Positions 1 through 5,158 of a stretch of DNA of 5,158 bases are shown piece after piece (position 1 is the first letter of the stretch; each line of letters opens with the position of its first letter). The stretch comes from an uncultured Roseiflexaceae bacterium. Its GTDB lineage: Bacteria; Chloroflexota; Chloroflexia; Chloroflexales; Roseiflexaceae. The position numbers and the translations under genes are program-made. The stretch spans positions 1 to 5,158 of the forward strand of contig CAIZHO010000157.1 in assembly GCA_903932805.1 (NCBI GenBank). The letters run 5' to 3'. Under the pieces are notes generated by a model that was not told the origin of the DNA, did no database searches, and saw only the letters and a list, made by a program, of their open reading frames with translations.

Positions 1-309
1 TACCTGTGGACTGATGGTGCTCATGTCGATGACCAGCGTGCCTGGGCGCATCCCGGCAATGACCCCATCGGGGCCATCGATCACGGCAATGACGTCAGGG
101 GTGTCACTCACACAGGTGATGACGATGTCACATCGCGAAGCCAGATCAGCAGGACTGCTGGTCGCAATCGCACCGCTATCAGCGATCTCGGTCATGCGGG
201 CTGCTGTGCGGTTGTAGACATACAGGGGGAAGCCCGCAGCACGCAGGTTGCGTGCCATGCCGCGACCCATGATGCCCAATCCAATGAACCCAACGGTCAT
301 GTGTGTCAT
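1..309 (-). CDS. Beta-hydroxyacid dehydrogenase (3-hydroxyisobutyrate dehydrogenase family), N-terminal part, truncated by window edge
   Basis: Reading the minus strand from an ATG at 309 gives 103 uninterrupted codons to the window edge. Seen: an N-terminal Rossmann dinucleotide-binding loop, VGFIGLGIMGRGMARNL (residues 6-22), then VYNRT (31-35) at the end of the second beta strand, and DMSTISP (95-101). In this family (HIBADH, tartronate semialdehyde reductase, GLYR) the first motif binds the cofactor, an Arg in NRT usually favours NADP(H), and the D-x-S-T-x-S-P stretch contacts the substrate carboxylate. The enzymes oxidise or reduce small beta-hydroxyacids in the cytoplasm. The catalytic lysine and all-helical C-terminal domain lie outside the window, so the substrate cannot be assigned. 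Start choice: 309 sits 10 nt after AGGAA on the minus strand; in-frame ATGs at 327 and 300 are alternatives, the former overlapping the Shine-Dalgarno site. It is divergent from the phosphoesterase gene. Confidence 0.9.
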   Translation of the reverse strand, partial: MTHMTVGFIGLGIMGRGMARNLRAAGFPLYVYNRTAARMTEIADSGAIATSSPADLASRCDIVITCVSDTPDVIAVIDGPDGVIAGMRPGTLVIDMSTISPQV

Positions 310-319
310 GTGGTACTCG

Positions 320-325
320 TTCCTC
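320..325 (-). promoter_or_regulatory. Shine-Dalgarno site of the minus-strand dehydrogenase
   Basis: GAGGAA on the minus strand, 10 nt before the ATG at 309. It supports 309 over the in-frame ATG at 300 (spacing 19) and over the ATG at 327, which it overlaps. Confidence 0.6.
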
Positions 326-338
326 ATAATGTATGCAA

Positions 339-344
339 ATAATA
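339..344 (-). promoter_or_regulatory. Possible -10 element for the minus-strand dehydrogenase
   Basis: The minus strand reads TATTAT here (5 of 6 matches to TATAAT), inside the only AT-rich island (about 325-346) of the divergent intergenic region. It would give a leader of roughly 20-25 nt. No good -35 hexamer is visible at 16-18 bp spacing (CATGTA at 17 bp), so this is a weak inference. The same island probably also holds promoter elements for the plus-strand gene, but I cannot pick out a convincing pair there. Confidence 0.3.
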
Positions 345-373
345 CCATAGTCGCTCTGCGGTACATGAACGTC

Positions 374-394
374 CATAGACCGAACGGTCGTATG
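374..394. promoter_or_regulatory. Candidate operator: dyad GACCG-AA-CGGTC in the divergent intergenic region
   Basis: A perfect inverted repeat, GACCG (378-382) / CGGTC (385-389), is separated by AA. It is flanked by CATA (374-377) and TATG (391-394), which are also complementary; one extra G at 390 makes the outer arms asymmetric. The dyad ends 10 nt before the ATG at 405, where a bound repressor could block transcription of the plus-strand gene. Short ACCG-nn-CGGT dyads are typical of TetR-family operators (general knowledge); no regulator gene is present in the window, so the binding protein is unknown. Confidence 0.45.
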
Positions 395-404
395 ATGCAG
401 GTAT

Positions 405-818
405 ATGAAAAAACCGCATCTTAACGTCATTCGCACAGTCGGCCGCTTGCTCAGCGTATGGTGCATCGTCATCCTGTGTGCAATGCCGTCCACGCTCCAG
501 GCAGCACCCCCCGTACGCGACCAACTGACCGTAATGAGTCGCAACCTCTACCTCGGCGCAGATGTGTATGCGGCGGCGCAGTTTTTGCCCGACTTCCAAG
601 CAGCGTCACAGTACCTCTGGGAAAACATGCAACAAACGTCGTTTGTTGCCCGTGCCGATGCCTTCGCCGATGAAGTGATGCGTACACGCCCAGATGTGAT
701 TGGCCTCCAAGAAGCAGCCACCTGGTTTTGTCGTGATGCGTATGCAAGCAGTGCACGGATTGTCTACGACTACACCCAACTCTTGATTGATGCCCTAGAC
801 AGACGCGGGGTTGCGTAA
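405..818 (+). CDS. Endonuclease/exonuclease/phosphatase (EEP) family protein, N-terminal half (frame broken)
   Basis: 137 codons ending in TAA. Seen: a signal peptide (KK near the start, hydrophobic core around residues 15-28, likely cleavage after LQA at 33), then MSRNLYLGAD (44-53), a stretch with TSFVARADAFADEV (78-91), and RPDVIGLQEAATW (95-107). In the EEP fold (DNase I / sphingomyelinase / inositol phosphatase superfamily) the Asn of the first strand (N47) and the Glu of LQE (E103) coordinate the catalytic metal. The reading stops after DRRGVA, exactly where relatives usually continue with an aromatic residue and VVAR. The following frame, from 818, supplies the rest of the domain, including the catalytic His and Asp residues. 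This half alone should not be catalytic. Start: ATG 405 is preceded only by a weak CAGG at 398-401, but the signal peptide begins right there. Most likely the first half of one frameshifted gene; a genuine two-ORF arrangement is possible. Confidence 0.85.
   Translation: MKKPHLNVIRTVGRLLSVWCIVILCAMPSTLQAAPPVRDQLTVMSRNLYLGADVYAAAQFLPDFQAASQYLWENMQQTSFVARADAFADEVMRTRPDVIGLQEAATWFCRDAYASSARIVYDYTQLLIDALDRRGVA
629..649. repeat. Perfect inverted repeat (10-bp arms, 1-nt centre) inside EEP coding sequence
   Basis: GCAACAAACG (629-638) and its exact reverse complement CGTTTGTTGC (640-649) flank a single T. It lies within the codons for MQQTSFVA of the EEP N-terminal half, so it is also protein-coding. 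Whether it has a DNA- or RNA-level role is unknown. Confidence 0.8.
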
Positions 819-820
819 TG
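816..820 (+). other. Frame break / stop-start overlap (TAATG) inside the EEP gene
   Basis: The upstream frame ends in TAA (816-818), and the frame that encodes the rest of the domain starts with ATG (818-820). Adding one base (for example TA to TAT) would read VAYMVAR and fuse the halves into one protein, so a net loss of one base (modulo three) explains the break. No canonical X-XXY-YYZ slippery heptamer is visible; a GGGG run lies at 807-810. The overlap could also permit translational coupling. Confidence 0.75.
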
Positions 821-1915
821 GTAGCGCGTGCGCCGGCTGCATTACCCGCGCAACACACCGGATTTTCTATTCCGACGGTGCCGTATATCACCACCGTACG
901 TGATCCGGTGCTGTTCCCTGCTCTTTTTGGCTCCGATACTGCTTCGTGTGGCTTTGCGGTCGCTGATGTGTTGCTGGTCCATGCGACCCGTGCTGGGGAC
1001 GTGTATCGCTCGGGTGCGAGCGATTTTGTCTTTGATTACACACTCGTCCCTGGCTTGGTCGATATGAACCGCGGGTATGCATGGCTCGACATGCATGTCG
1101 GTGCGCAAACCGTGCGGGTTGTGTCAACCCATGTCGAGGCGTTTTTCTACGACAACTTGCAGCCGTATTCGATCCGACAGACCAAGCAACTCATCCACGA
1201 TTTGGAAAGCACGACGAGTGCACTCATTGTGTTGGGCGATTTCAATAATGACCCGCACGATCCCATTCCCCGCGGGCAACTCAATACCGGTGCGCGGTTG
1301 ACCGCTTCTGCTGCCTGCCCTGCACAACCGGTCCTCCTCACCAGCGCGACCGCAGACGACACCTGCAACACGTATTGGATGATGCGTCATGCTGCATATG
1401 TCGATGTCGGTCCTGAGTCCATGTTCGGTGCCAATGCGACCTGGGGATACAGTGCTGACCTGGCAGGGCCTGCAATCGACCGTTTGCTCGAGAGTGAGTT
1501 CCACCAAACCGCACTCGGTTTGACGGCCCGGCTTGACTACATTTTTGTGCGCAACGGCGCTACTGTTGTCACGGCAGATATCATCGGCAACGAATGGCCG
1601 CACCACGGCTGGCCATGCGCCCGAGACAGTCAGCAGCAGAACGCAAAAGGCACAGCGCTGTTGTTGGGTTTGCCATATACCGATGAGCACGGTTGCGCTC
1701 CGTCTGATCATGCCGGGGTCGTTGCAACCATTCGTATCTCTGATTCTCCTTCCCAGATCACTGTTCCACCGTATCGCGTCGCACACATCTATGCGTATCT
1801 GGTCGGATTCTTAGGGAGCGTCGGGTTACTGTGGTGGGCAGTGCGCCGTCGCAGACAACAGCGTCGGCTCAGGCCGTGGCGCAGACAACCGCATCAGGTG
1901 CATAATCCTGCATGA
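818..1915 (+). CDS. Endonuclease/exonuclease/phosphatase (EEP) family protein, C-terminal half with membrane anchor (frame broken)
   Basis: 365 codons if read from the ATG that overlaps the upstream stop (TAATG, 816-820). It begins with VARAPAALP, the natural continuation of the upstream half. Seen: STHVE (103-107, catalytic His), LIVLGDFNND (136-145, catalytic Asp and Asn), ARLDYIFVRNG (237-247) and PSDHAGVVATI (295-305, the Asp-His pair closing the EEP active site). After the domain comes one hydrophobic segment (about 323-342, AYLVGFLGSVGLLWW core) followed by RRRRQQRRLRPWRR, a positive-inside stop-transfer tail. Together with the signal peptide of the first half this predicts an extracytoplasmic phosphoesterase anchored by its C terminus. 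Substrate (nucleic acid, phospholipid or sugar phosphate) cannot be told. Six cysteines in the exported part could form disulfides. On its own this half lacks the signal peptide and the first two metal-site residues. The open frame shows no further damage over 1.1 kb, which argues for a recent lesion, recoding or a sequence error. Confidence 0.85.
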   Translation: MVARAPAALPAQHTGFSIPTVPYITTVRDPVLFPALFGSDTASCGFAVADVLLVHATRAGDVYRSGASDFVFDYTLVPGLVDMNRGYAWLDMHVGAQTVRVVSTHVEAFFYDNLQPYSIRQTKQLIHDLESTTSALIVLGDFNNDPHDPIPRGQLNTGARLTASAACPAQPVLLTSATADDTCNTYWMMRHAAYVDVGPESMFGANATWGYSADLAGPAIDRLLESEFHQTALGLTARLDYIFVRNGATVVTADIIGNEWPHHGWPCARDSQQQNAKGTALLLGLPYTDEHGCAPSDHAGVVATIRISDSPSQITVPPYRVAHIYAYLVGFLGSVGLLWWAVRRRRQQRRLRPWRRQPHQVHNPA

Positions 1916-1944
1916 TATGATAGCGAGAGATTCGAAGTGGCATC

Positions 1945-1952
1945 AAAAGGAG
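1945..1952 (+). promoter_or_regulatory. Shine-Dalgarno site of the ThuA-like gene
   Basis: AAAAGGAG with 5 nt between GGAG and the ATG at 1958. It fixes the start at 1958 and rules out the in-frame GTG at 1937, which lies upstream of this site. Confidence 0.85.
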
Positions 1953-1957
1953 TCGTC

Positions 1958-2623
1958 ATGGCTAAGTCTGCATTGTTTGTCTGGGGTGGCTGGGATGGGC
2001 ACGAGCCCAAGCAATGTGTCGATATATTTGCACCATATTTGGTCCAAAATGGCTACGATGTCACCATCTCGGATACGCTCGATGCGTATCTCGATGCAGA
2101 AAAAATGGCTTCGTATAACGTCATTACACAGGTCTTTACCATGTCGACCATCACCCGCGAACAAGAAGCAGGGTTGCTCAAGGCCATTGCAGGTGGCGTA
2201 GGCTATGCCGGCTGGCATGGCGGCATGGCCGATGCGTTCCGCAACAACACCGAATACCAGTTCATGGTCGGCGGCCAGTGGGTCGCGCACCCCGGCAACA
2301 TCATCGACTATACGGTCAACATCAGCCAGCCGGCTGACCCGTTGGTCGCTGGTTTGTCTTCATTCCAGATGCACTCCGAGCAGTATTACTTGCACACCGA
2401 TCCGGGTAACGAAGTCCTCGCCACCACCACGTTTGATGGCACGCACTGCGAGTGGATCAAGGGTACGGTCATGCCGGTCGTTTGGAAGCGCCGCTGGGGC
2501 AAAGGACGCGTCTTCTATACGTCATTGGGACACGTCGCCAAAGATTTCGACGTCGTCGAGGCACGCACCATCATGCAGCGAGGGTTGCTTTGGGCGTCAA
2601 CTGCCGAAGGCTGGCGCTGGTGA
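1958..2623 (+). CDS. ThuA-like domain protein (trehalose-utilisation ThuA family)
   Basis: 221 residues from ATG 1958, a normal length for single-domain ThuA-like proteins. Seen: a first beta strand with [13 protein letters not shown] (5-17), [15 protein letters not shown] (80-94) at the position where ThuA proteins carry their G-x-H-G motif, [14 protein letters not shown] (100-113), [10 protein letters not shown] (140-149), [21 protein letters not shown] (172-192) and a final RGLLWA (208-213). The family has a class I glutamine-amidotransferase-like fold; the conserved histidines and the YTSLGH strand are typical. Founding ThuA takes part in trehalose and related disaccharide catabolism with a dehydrogenase partner, but the family is broad and no sugar transporter or Gfo/Idh/MocA partner is in this window. 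I see no nucleophile-elbow cysteine, so amidotransferase activity is not expected. No signal peptide: cytoplasmic. It follows the EEP gene by 42 bp and overlaps the next gene by 4 bp, so co-transcription is likely. Confidence 0.88.
   Translation: MAKSALFVWGGWDGHEPKQCVDIFAPYLVQNGYDVTISDTLDAYLDAEKMASYNVITQVFTMSTITREQEAGLLKAIAGGVGYAGWHGGMADAFRNNTEYQFMVGGQWVAHPGNIIDYTVNISQPADPLVAGLSSFQMHSEQYYLHTDPGNEVLATTTFDGTHCEWIKGTVMPVVWKRRWGKGRVFYTSLGHVAKDFDVVEARTIMQRGLLWASTAEGWRW
2606..2610 (+). promoter_or_regulatory. Shine-Dalgarno-like site favouring the GTG start of the oxidoreductase
   Basis: GAAGG, 9 nt before GTG 2620, within the 3' end of the ThuA-like gene. No comparable site precedes the alternative ATG at 2638. 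Confidence 0.5.
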
Positions 2624-3606
2624 GTATTCCTGCACAGATGCAGGCGGTGATTGCACCGACCGCACACGTCGGTGATATGACTGTGGGGTCGGTACCGACC
2701 CCACAGCCTGGCCCGGGTGAAGTCCTGGTGCGTGTCCATGCAGCTGCCCTGAACCGCGCAGACCTGTTGCAACGTCGTGGTCTTTATCCCCCACCTGCTG
2801 GTGCATCCGACATCATCGGCCTCGAAGTAGCCGGCACGATTGCGGTTGCAGATGGGCCGTGGAGTGCCGGTCAACGAGTCATGGCGGTGGTAACGGGCGG
2901 CGGGTATGGCGATTATGTGGTTGTGCCGACTGCAGAACTCCTCCCCATCCCCGACCAGCTGAGCGATACCGACGCTGCTGCCATCCCCGAAGCGTTTTTG
3001 ACTGCCTGGTTGAACCTCATCACACTGGCCGATCTGCACCCTGGTGAATCGCTCTTTGTGCATGCGGGTGCGAGCGGTGTCGGCAGCGCTGCACTGCAAC
3101 TTGCACGTGCGATGGATGTGCATACCTATACGTCCGCAGGCGATGATACCAAACGTGCCTTCTGTGCGGGGCTCGGCGCACGCTTGGTCCGTGATTCACG
3201 CGCGGGTGGGCACGCCCAGGCTGTGCGCGAGGCAACCAATGGACGGGGCGTTGATGTCGTCCTCGACATGCTCGGTGCTCCTGCGTGGGATGACAATTGT
3301 GCCATGCTCGCACACGGCGGGCGCTTGCTCCTGCTGGGGTTCTTGGCAGGTGCCAAAGGTGCCGTGGATCTCGGTCCTGTTCTGACCCGGAGTTTGACGG
3401 TCAAAGGCACCACACTCCGGCGCACCTCCGCAACAGCCAAAGCTGCCTTGGTAGCGACAGCCGGGGCATGGTTGCTCCCGCGCTTTGCAAACGGCATGCT
3501 GGTGCCAGTTATCGACCGTGTGTATGCACGTGCCGATGTCGCAGCCGCACACCAACGCATGGAAGCAAATCTGAATATCGGCAAAATCATCTTGTCACAC
3601 GTGTAG
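2620..3606 (+). CDS. NAD(P)H:quinone oxidoreductase, PIG3-type (zinc-independent medium-chain dehydrogenase/reductase)
   Basis: 328 residues from GTG 2620. Seen: [20 protein letters not shown] (30-49), [20 protein letters not shown] (50-69), [11 protein letters not shown] (93-103), [20 protein letters not shown] (107-126), the cofactor loop [16 protein letters not shown] (147-162), [13 protein letters not shown] (208-220), [18 protein letters not shown] (250-267) and a C-terminal [17 protein letters not shown] (309-325). These are signature stretches of the PIG3/TP53I3 subgroup of quinone oxidoreductases, which bind NADPH and reduce quinones and lack the structural and catalytic zinc cysteines of alcohol dehydrogenases, as here. 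Length is normal. Start: GTG 2620 overlaps the ThuA stop as GTGA and has GAAGG upstream; ATG 2638 is the alternative and would give 322 residues. Upstream in-frame starts lie inside the ThuA gene and are unlikely. A 26-bp palindrome sits within codons 21-29. A terminator follows the stop by 12 nt. Confidence 0.92.
   Translation: MSIPAQMQAVIAPTAHVGDMTVGSVPTPQPGPGEVLVRVHAAALNRADLLQRRGLYPPPAGASDIIGLEVAGTIAVADGPWSAGQRVMAVVTGGGYGDYVVVPTAELLPIPDQLSDTDAAAIPEAFLTAWLNLITLADLHPGESLFVHAGASGVGSAALQLARAMDVHTYTSAGDDTKRAFCAGLGARLVRDSRAGGHAQAVREATNGRGVDVVLDMLGAPAWDDNCAMLAHGGRLLLLGFLAGAKGAVDLGPVLTRSLTVKGTTLRRTSATAKAALVATAGAWLLPRFANGMLVPVIDRVYARADVAAAHQRMEANLNIGKIILSHV
2654..2674. repeat. Inverted repeat, 7-bp arms with 7-nt loop, near the start of the oxidoreductase gene
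   Basis: CACCGAC (2654-2660) and GTCGGTG (2668-2674) are exact reverse complements around a CGCACAC loop. The inner words ACCGAC and GTCGGT recur in the larger palindrome six bases downstream, so the two could pair alternatively in mRNA. It is within coding sequence; a function is not shown. Confidence 0.6.
2681..2706. repeat. Perfect 26-bp palindrome inside the oxidoreductase coding sequence
   Basis: CTGTGGGGTCGGT (2681-2693) is followed directly by its exact reverse complement (2694-2706), with no spacer and no mismatch; the centre is GGTACC. In RNA it could fold as an 11-bp GC-rich stem with a 4-nt loop. It encodes TVGSVPTPQ, which fits the family's usual sequence just before [10 protein letters not shown], so it is not an inserted element. 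No U-run follows, so it is not an intrinsic terminator. It could be an operator, a cruciform-prone site or an mRNA hairpin affecting early translation. Confidence 0.85.
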
Positions 3607-3618
3607 CATTCTCGGCGC

Positions 3619-3653
3619 ACCCCCCATCGCAATGCGGTGGGGGGTTGTTTTTT
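3619..3653 (+). terminator. Rho-independent terminator after the oxidoreductase gene
   Basis: The arms ACCCCCCATCGC (3619-3630) and GCGGTGGGGGGT (3634-3645) form a 12-bp stem with one T-G wobble and an AAT loop, followed by TTG and six Ts (to 3653). It starts 12 nt after the stop codon at 3606 and separates the upstream genes from pckA. Confidence 0.93.
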
Positions 3654-3673
3654 GTATAAGAGAGTGGTAGGAT
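3645..3673 (+). promoter_or_regulatory. Possible weak promoter of pckA
   Basis: TTGTTT (3645-3650) and TAGGAT (3668-3673) are 17 bp apart and could serve as -35 and -10 elements, with 3 and 4 of 6 consensus matches. An alternative -10 is TATAAG at 3655-3660, but it has no -35 partner. pckA needs its own promoter because a strong terminator lies immediately upstream, so a promoter should be in 3645-3700; the exact elements are uncertain. Confidence 0.3.
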
Positions 3674-3707
3674 GGGCGCTCAGACCGGCGCAATGGAGCG
3701 ACGGTAC

Positions 3708-3713
3708 AAAGGA
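3708..3713 (+). promoter_or_regulatory. Shine-Dalgarno site of pckA
   Basis: AAAGGA, 9 nt before the ATG at 3723. It supports that start over the in-frame ATG at 3693, which would add ten residues and lies upstream of this site. Confidence 0.75.
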
Positions 3714-3722
3714 ATTGAGAAA

Positions 3723-5158
3723 ATGGCACATCTTCCCCCAATCGTCAATGCATCTCCCGCTACGCTTATCGAACATACGCTCGCACACCACGCTGGGTCG
3801 CTCAGTGCCAATGGGGCACTCGTCGTATCGACGGGCACATACACCGGTCGTTCACCCCTCGACAAGTACATCGTCCGTGATGCGATCACCGAATCAACGG
3901 TGTGGTGGGGCGAAATCAATCAGGCGATGGACCCAGCGCACTACGTTGGGCTCCGCGACCATGTGTTGACCCATTTGGAATCGCAGCAGAGCTATGTCCT
4001 GCAGGCGTCGGTCAATGCCGACCCGCGTTATGCCTACAACATCCAGCTCCACTCCGAAAGCCCGTGGCATACATTGTTTGCCGGAAATTTGTTTCGCACC
4101 GCATGGACAGCGCAGCAACCACTCATCACCATCCTCCATGCACCGACATACGACGCACTCCCCGCACGCGACGGCACCCGCTCGAATGTCGCCATTATGC
4201 TCGATATTGCCAGCAGGACCATCGTGATCTGCGGGACAGCCTATGCCGGCGAAATCAAAAAAGCCGTCTTTACGCTGCTCAACTACCTTTTGCCCATGCG
4301 CGATGTCATGCCCATGCACGCAGGGGTGAATGTCGGCCGCGATGGTGATGCGGCAGTGTTCTTTGGCTTGTCGGGCACCGGCAAAACGACACTTTCGACT
4401 GACCCGGATCGACCCATGGTGGGTGATGACGAACACGGCTGGAGCGATCGTGGCGTCTTTAACTTCGAAGGTGGCTGTTACGCCAAAACGATTCGCCTGT
4501 CGGCCGCCGGCGAGCCCGAAATCTATGCCGCAACCAAACAGTTCGGCACCGTCCTCGAGAATGTCGTCATCGACCCCGATTCGCACATCCCGGACTACGA
4601 CGATACCAGTCTGTCCGAAAACGGGCGTGCAGCCTATAGCCTCGATATCTTGGCTAACACCGCTGTCGGGAGCATGGCCGGTCATCCCAAAACCATCGTA
4701 ATGTTGACGGCAGATGCGTTCGGGGTCTTGCCGCCTATCAGTCGATTGACCGTGCCCCAAGCGATGTATCACTTCTTGTCAGGTTATACCGCCAAAGTAG
4801 CCGGCACAGAACGTGGCGTCAAAGAGCCCAGTGCAACATTTTCTACCTGTTTCGGGGCACCGTTTATGGTGCTTCATCCCGGCCGATATGCCGCACTGCT
4901 CGCACAACGGCTCGAAGCACACGGGGCAACTGTGTGGCTCGTCAACACAGGGTGGTCTGGCGGTCCGTATGGCACTGGATCGCGGATAGCACTGGCCGAT
5001 ACACGTGCTATGGTACGTGCTGCACTCACCGGCGCACTCGATACCGTGGCGTATACAACTGACCCCGTGTTTGGTTTGGCAATGCCACAGAGCTGCCCTG
5101 GGGTGAACCCACAGACGCTCGATCCGCGCATCGCCTGGGGAGATGCCAGCGCATGGCA
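3723..5158 (+). CDS. pckA: Phosphoenolpyruvate carboxykinase (ATP), 3' end beyond the window
   Basis: 478 codons plus 2 nt are visible; the family usually has about 530-540 residues, so roughly the last tenth is missing. The enzyme converts oxaloacetate and ATP to PEP, CO2 and ADP in gluconeogenesis (or the reverse anaplerotic reaction), in the cytoplasm. Seen: TGTYTGRSPLDKY (37-49, substrate Arg at 43), CGTAYAGEIKKAVF (170-183, catalytic Lys pair), MPMHAGVNVG (196-205, metal-site His 199), the P-loop GLSGTGKTTLS (215-225), GDDEHGWSD (234-242, metal-binding Asp), VFNFEGGCYAKTI (245-257), SENGRAAY (298-305, Arg 302 corresponding to the PEP-binding Arg), LTADAFGVLPPISRLT (328-343), YTAKVAGTERG (355-365) and NTGWSGGPYGTGSRI (408-422). 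The GTGKTT P-loop marks the ATP-dependent class, not the GTP class. YSLDIL replaces the more usual YPI-type sequence after Arg 302, a mild divergence. It is a single gene behind a terminator. Confidence 0.97.
   Translation, partial: MAHLPPIVNASPATLIEHTLAHHAGSLSANGALVVSTGTYTGRSPLDKYIVRDAITESTVWWGEINQAMDPAHYVGLRDHVLTHLESQQSYVLQASVNADPRYAYNIQLHSESPWHTLFAGNLFRTAWTAQQPLITILHAPTYDALPARDGTRSNVAIMLDIASRTIVICGTAYAGEIKKAVFTLLNYLLPMRDVMPMHAGVNVGRDGDAAVFFGLSGTGKTTLSTDPDRPMVGDDEHGWSDRGVFNFEGGCYAKTIRLSAAGEPEIYAATKQFGTVLENVVIDPDSHIPDYDDTSLSENGRAAYSLDILANTAVGSMAGHPKTIVMLTADAFGVLPPISRLTVPQAMYHFLSGYTAKVAGTERGVKEPSATFSTCFGAPFMVLHPGRYAALLAQRLEAHGATVWLVNTGWSGGPYGTGSRIALADTRAMVRAALTGALDTVAYTTDPVFGLAMPQSCPGVNPQTLDPRIAWGDASAW

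Noticed and set aside
295..304. Extended YSLDIL segment in pckA (residues 304-309) as a sign of an inactive PEP carboxykinase (amino-acid numbering near 4632-4649)
   Set aside because: All visible catalytic residues (Arg 43, Lys 179/180, His 199, P-loop Lys 221, Asp 235/236, Arg 302) are present, so this is ordinary divergence. Coordinates given here are nominal; the codons lie at about 4632-4649.
807..818. Programmed -1 ribosomal frameshift site at GGGGTTGCGTAA
   Set aside because: No canonical X-XXY-YYZ heptamer in the correct phase and no clear downstream pseudoknot; kept only as an open alternative for the broken EEP gene.
1005..1024. 8-bp stem with GGTG loop (ATCGCTCG/CGAGCGAT)
   Set aside because: With variable loop sizes about one such hairpin is expected by chance in this window; there is no U-run and it is inside an intact coding frame.
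1087..1100. 14-bp perfect palindrome (CGACATG/CATGTCG) in the EEP gene
   Set aside because: Arms of 7 bp are expected about 0.3 times in a window this size without a spacer, so chance explains it; it sits in coding sequence with no supporting context.
1124..1786. 220-codon open frame on the minus strand
   Set aside because: It is antisense to the EEP domain, which has clear catalytic motifs; the translated protein shows no recognisable family and no good ribosome site.
2452..2619. N-terminal extension of the oxidoreductase from an ATG at 2452
   Set aside because: It lies wholly inside the ThuA-like gene, matches nothing in the PIG3 family, and the GTG at 2620 has a better-placed ribosome site and the usual 4-bp overlap.
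3677..3700. CGCTC/GAGCG hairpin in the pckA leader, considered as a riboswitch or attenuator
   Set aside because: Only 5 bp around a 14-nt loop, with no terminator or conserved riboswitch core in the 69-nt leader.
3894..4772. 292-codon open frame on the minus strand
   Set aside because: It is antisense to pckA, whose motifs are unmistakable; long antisense frames are common opposite GC-rich conserved genes.

Overview
The window is an ordinary-looking bacterial chromosomal stretch with moderately GC-rich coding sequence, short intergenic gaps, Shine-Dalgarno sites ahead of most genes and one textbook rho-independent terminator. No mobile element, tRNA, rRNA or CRISPR array is visible. The protein families (a YDY/SDH-type secreted endonuclease/exonuclease/phosphatase, a ThuA-like protein, a PIG3-type quinone oxidoreductase and an ATP-type PEP carboxykinase) fit a heterotrophic bacterium. 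Chloroflexota is my tentative guess, from general resemblance only; nothing in the window proves a phylum.

Layout: (1) Positions 1-309, minus strand: the N-terminal 103 codons of a beta-hydroxyacid dehydrogenase (3-hydroxyisobutyrate / tartronate semialdehyde reductase family), running off the left edge. (2) Positions 310-404: a divergent intergenic region with an AT-rich promoter-like island and a dyad (GACCG-AA-CGGTC) that looks like a TetR-type operator. (3) Positions 405-1915, plus strand: an exported, C-terminally membrane-anchored endonuclease/exonuclease/phosphatase (EEP) protein whose reading frame is broken at 816-820. The first half ends in TAA and the second half begins at an overlapping ATG (TAATG). 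(4) 1958-2623: a ThuA-like protein. (5) 2620-3606: a PIG3-type NAD(P)H:quinone oxidoreductase that overlaps the ThuA gene by 4 bp (GTGA). (6) 3619-3653: a strong intrinsic terminator. (7) 3723 to the right edge: pckA, ATP-dependent PEP carboxykinase, 478 codons visible, 3' end missing.

The genes from 405 to 3606 share a strand, have short gaps and end at one terminator, so they probably form one transcription unit. pckA is a separate unit on the same strand. The shared physiology is unclear: central carbon/redox enzymes (the dehydrogenase, the oxidoreductase and PEPCK) and a possible sugar-related ThuA protein lie next to an extracytoplasmic phosphoesterase.

The most unusual things I see are: the split EEP gene, with active-site residues divided between two frames; a perfect 26-bp palindrome inside the start of the oxidoreductase coding sequence (2681-2706), next to a second hairpin that shares its ACCGAC/GTCGGT words; a 21-bp near-centred palindrome inside the EEP coding sequence (629-649); and the candidate operator between the divergent genes. 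I did not find convincing evidence of a wholly new multi-gene system.
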